From Perkinsus chesapeaki (Eukaryota; Perkinsozoa; Perkinsida; Perkinsidae), in the NCBI GenBank assembly GCA_013115145.1, contig JAAPAO010000177.1:1-57371 (forward strand): a DNA stretch of 57,371 bases, given 5' to 3'. Position numbers and translations under genes: made by a program. How positions within the stretch are numbered: position 1 is the stretch's first letter; each line of letters begins with the position of its first letter. The notes beneath the pieces are model-generated. The model worked only from the letters and a program-made list of their open reading frames with translations, was not told the origin of the DNA and made no database searches. This document shows, in pieces, positions 55,301 through 57,371 of this stretch.

Positions 55301-57371
55301 ATGTCAGATGCTTCTAAGGTCCACCCGGTAATACAGCGTCTGCAAGGCAGGTGGTTCGGTCTGCCTTCGGGTGCTGAGATTATAGCTCATGGGGCTAAGG
55401 TCACGTTTAACGGTGTGCCTCTGCTGGGAAGGCTCACTCGCCATTCTGACGGCAAAGTGACTCTGCTCCAGTGGGTCTCCTACCCCGATAAGGAGGATAA
55501 ACCAGATGAGCTTACCTGGTTCGTCAACACTCGCAACGGACCCGTGATGAGCACTCAGTGGGTTCGCTCGTTACCAGAGCCAAAGAGCGCGCCGAGCAGC
55601 CCGAGCAAAGCTAGAAGGAAGTCCTCGAGTTCACTGCTCACCCTCCCGCCACCTGTAGGAATAACGAAGAGCGTCTCGAACACCAATGCTTTGACGGACA
55701 CTAGAAGATACTGCAGTGGTGTCACAGCGCGATTGACAGCATGCTCGCCCTCATCTCGGTGGACCTTGTGCGCGGTGGACGAGCTCGGACGTGACATGAT
55801 CTGGTTAAAGGAATTTATCGAGCGGATCCTCATCGCAGTTGGAGCTGCTATTGCTGTGGAGCAGCTAGGTCACCCCTGGCTTTCCCGCAATGATTCGGAG
55901 TTCGTTCTTTGGCATGCCTCTACCACTGTGCAGCGAGTGGGAGCGACGGGTGTTGGCGTAGACGATCATGTCAGTGGGCCGCAGGTTTCGGGTGCAATAC
56001 GAAGGCAAATCGATGGTCAAGTAGAGAGCGCTGGAATACTGCTTTGTTGGAAGGACGATGACTTCTCTTGTAGAAGACTGCGAGTCAGAGTCGAGAGGAG
56101 CGGTGGAAAAATGTCTTTTGTTGTGCACGATTATGAATTGTCATCGAGGACCTTGGATGCCTGGCAAAAAGGAGAGGCCAAGTTGGGTAACGGCTTTACC
56201 CTAAGGGTGATAACACCGACCCAGGAGACCGCTGAGGCTGTCCATGGCGCGATCCAAAGAAACTCTTTCCACCTTGGACGTTACCTTTCTGGTCTGGTGG
56301 AAGACTGCCGAACGGTAGAGCGAACTCGATGGCTGCTACTACGGTGGCATCAAGATCATATTCAAGGCGATGGTGTGCACTTTGGGCTGTTCGACCGCAA
56401 CGATACGTTCCTCGGTGTAGTTGAGATCGACAGACGTCCATTGCGAGACGAGATCGTCGGTGTTGTTGAGTACTGGTTGACCAGAGATGCATGTGGGCAA
56501 GGGCTGGCCCAAAGGATGTTCCAAGAAGCTATGAGATACGCTGTGCAAATGCTCGGTATCACATCGTTCCACTTGGACATCCACCCGGACAACAAAGGCT
56601 CTGCTGCAACTGCGATACGGTGCGGAGCGAAGCAGGCGAAGTCACGAAGAGAGCCGAGAGGGCAAGGCGGACGATATGCGATGGCAAGCACACAGATGTT
56701 TGATGTTTACAAGATAAACGCGGAGAACACAGGGGTGGCCTGTGGGGGCATTGGCGGGAATCGAGGCGCATGGATGGAGTTATGGATAGAAACCAAAGTG
56801 GCGAAAGCAAAGGAAGCTCTGAAGGATTTGAAGAACTCATCTTTGCACTTGGCAGGAGCTTTGACCAAGGTAAGTATACCCCCCCCCACCACAGCACAAT
56901 CAACACTTAATTGTTCGAACGCGTCATTTGCTACATATTTGACCATCACGTAATTGCTATTGGAAGCTCAGACATGAAAAATATCGCGCAGTATTGAATC
57001 GTTGTATTTGGCTGATTTATTGGCGAGAGCAGTTGTATTGCTTCCATGCTCTTTTGCATTTTCAGAGCGAAGAAGTGTTCCGCAACTTTGGCCTCAACGC
57101 CCGCGATCCGAGGCTCAGTTCCGCGAAGGATTTCATGACTCAACAACGTCTCATTATTGAAGCTCAAAATGAGCTCCACAACGTGAGCCATTTCGCCGTG
57201 TGCTCTCTGACCGATATAGCTTTTAGTTGAGAAAGCGAATCTCCAAGGACCAGGAGAGTATCGACCAACTGGAGACCAGAGGGCAGAGATTGACCGATCA
57301 GTTGAGGGGTGTGAGGGAGCGAATGCAAGAGCTGAAGAAAGGGAGTGATAATCACGGTGAAGACCATATTA
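55301..57371 (+). CDS. GNAT acetyltransferase fused to unknown N-terminal part and coiled-coil tail (cut by window end)
   Basis: Exons 55301-56869, 57066-57182 and from 57227, all phase 0; the gene leaves the window. Residues 1-90 form an unrecognised globular part with HPVIQRLQGRWFG, LTRHSDGKVTLLQWVSY and MSTQWVRSLPEP, then a Ser/Pro/Lys linker. From about residue 300 to 450 lies a RimJ/RimL-type GNAT fold: FGLFDRNDTFLGVVEID, VVEYWLTRDACGQGLAQRMF (acetyl-CoA loop, RDACGQGLA) and LDIHPDNKGSAATAIRCGAK. It should transfer acetyl from acetyl-CoA to an amine; the substrate is unknown. The last exons form a coiled coil (ESIDQLETRGQRLTDQLRGV) with a Qb-SNARE-like rhythm. The start is 197 nt after the ferlin stop. 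Two genes mis-joined at about 56760 remain possible. Confidence 0.75.
56622..56633 (-). repeat. GCWTCGCTCCGC motif inside the GNAT coding region
   Basis: Exact copy on the minus strand, coding for part of IRCGAKQ. It is the only copy in a coding exon, unless a 30-nt intron (56620-56649, GT..AG, phase-consistent) is real here. Confidence 0.6.

Noticed and set aside
2-57371. CRISPR array, operon or riboswitch
   Set aside because: Spliceosomal introns throughout show a nuclear eukaryotic genome; no repeat-spacer pattern exists.

Overview
The window is nuclear DNA from a protist with dense, short-intron genes. It looks like an alveolate of the Perkinsus type. That is an inference from gene content (ferlin, Nar1, myo-inositol oxygenase, small secreted proteins) and from introns of only 38-57 nt; no rRNA or organellar marker confirms it. 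Genes were rebuilt by hand from GT..AG splice sites whose phases agree and whose summed exons divide by three. Standard code fits throughout.

Layout. 1-300: tail of a MULE-like transposase. 2051-6054: NAR1/IOP1, cytosolic Fe-S assembly factor, 10 exons. 6414-9271 and 9968-11952: tandem HSL-type alpha/beta hydrolases, one with an N-terminal hydrophobic anchor and one without. 12389-14913 (minus): 10-exon coiled-coil protein, tail-to-tail with the second hydrolase. 17483-18510: Myb/SANT-like DNA-binding protein. 20266-27735: same-strand array of six short secreted-protein genes, five of them sharing one phase-1 intron that precedes a short C-terminal exon. 28671-29331 (minus): probable small membrane protein. 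30526-31452 (minus): intronless myo-inositol oxygenase. 33123-33674: membrane-anchored RING-H2 protein. 34248-41330: poorer region with an RluA-like fragment, a retroelement Gag-like fragment, unrecognised exons and a 19-nt satellite crossing a 97-nt assembly gap. 42033-55104: 13-kb ferlin gene ending in a tail anchor, with an RT fragment, a minisatellite, hairpins and a foldback element in its introns. 55301 to the right edge: GNAT acetyltransferase domain fused to a novel N-terminal part and a coiled-coil tail, cut by the window end.

The most novel items are the secreted-protein array (candidate host-interaction proteins if the organism is a parasite) and a 12-nt motif, GCWTCGCTCCGC, found seven times in the window where about 0.01-0.02 are expected. 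Three exact copies and one near copy sit inside very short introns, close to the 5' splice site. No operon or pathway links the genes; they look like ordinary eukaryotic neighbours.
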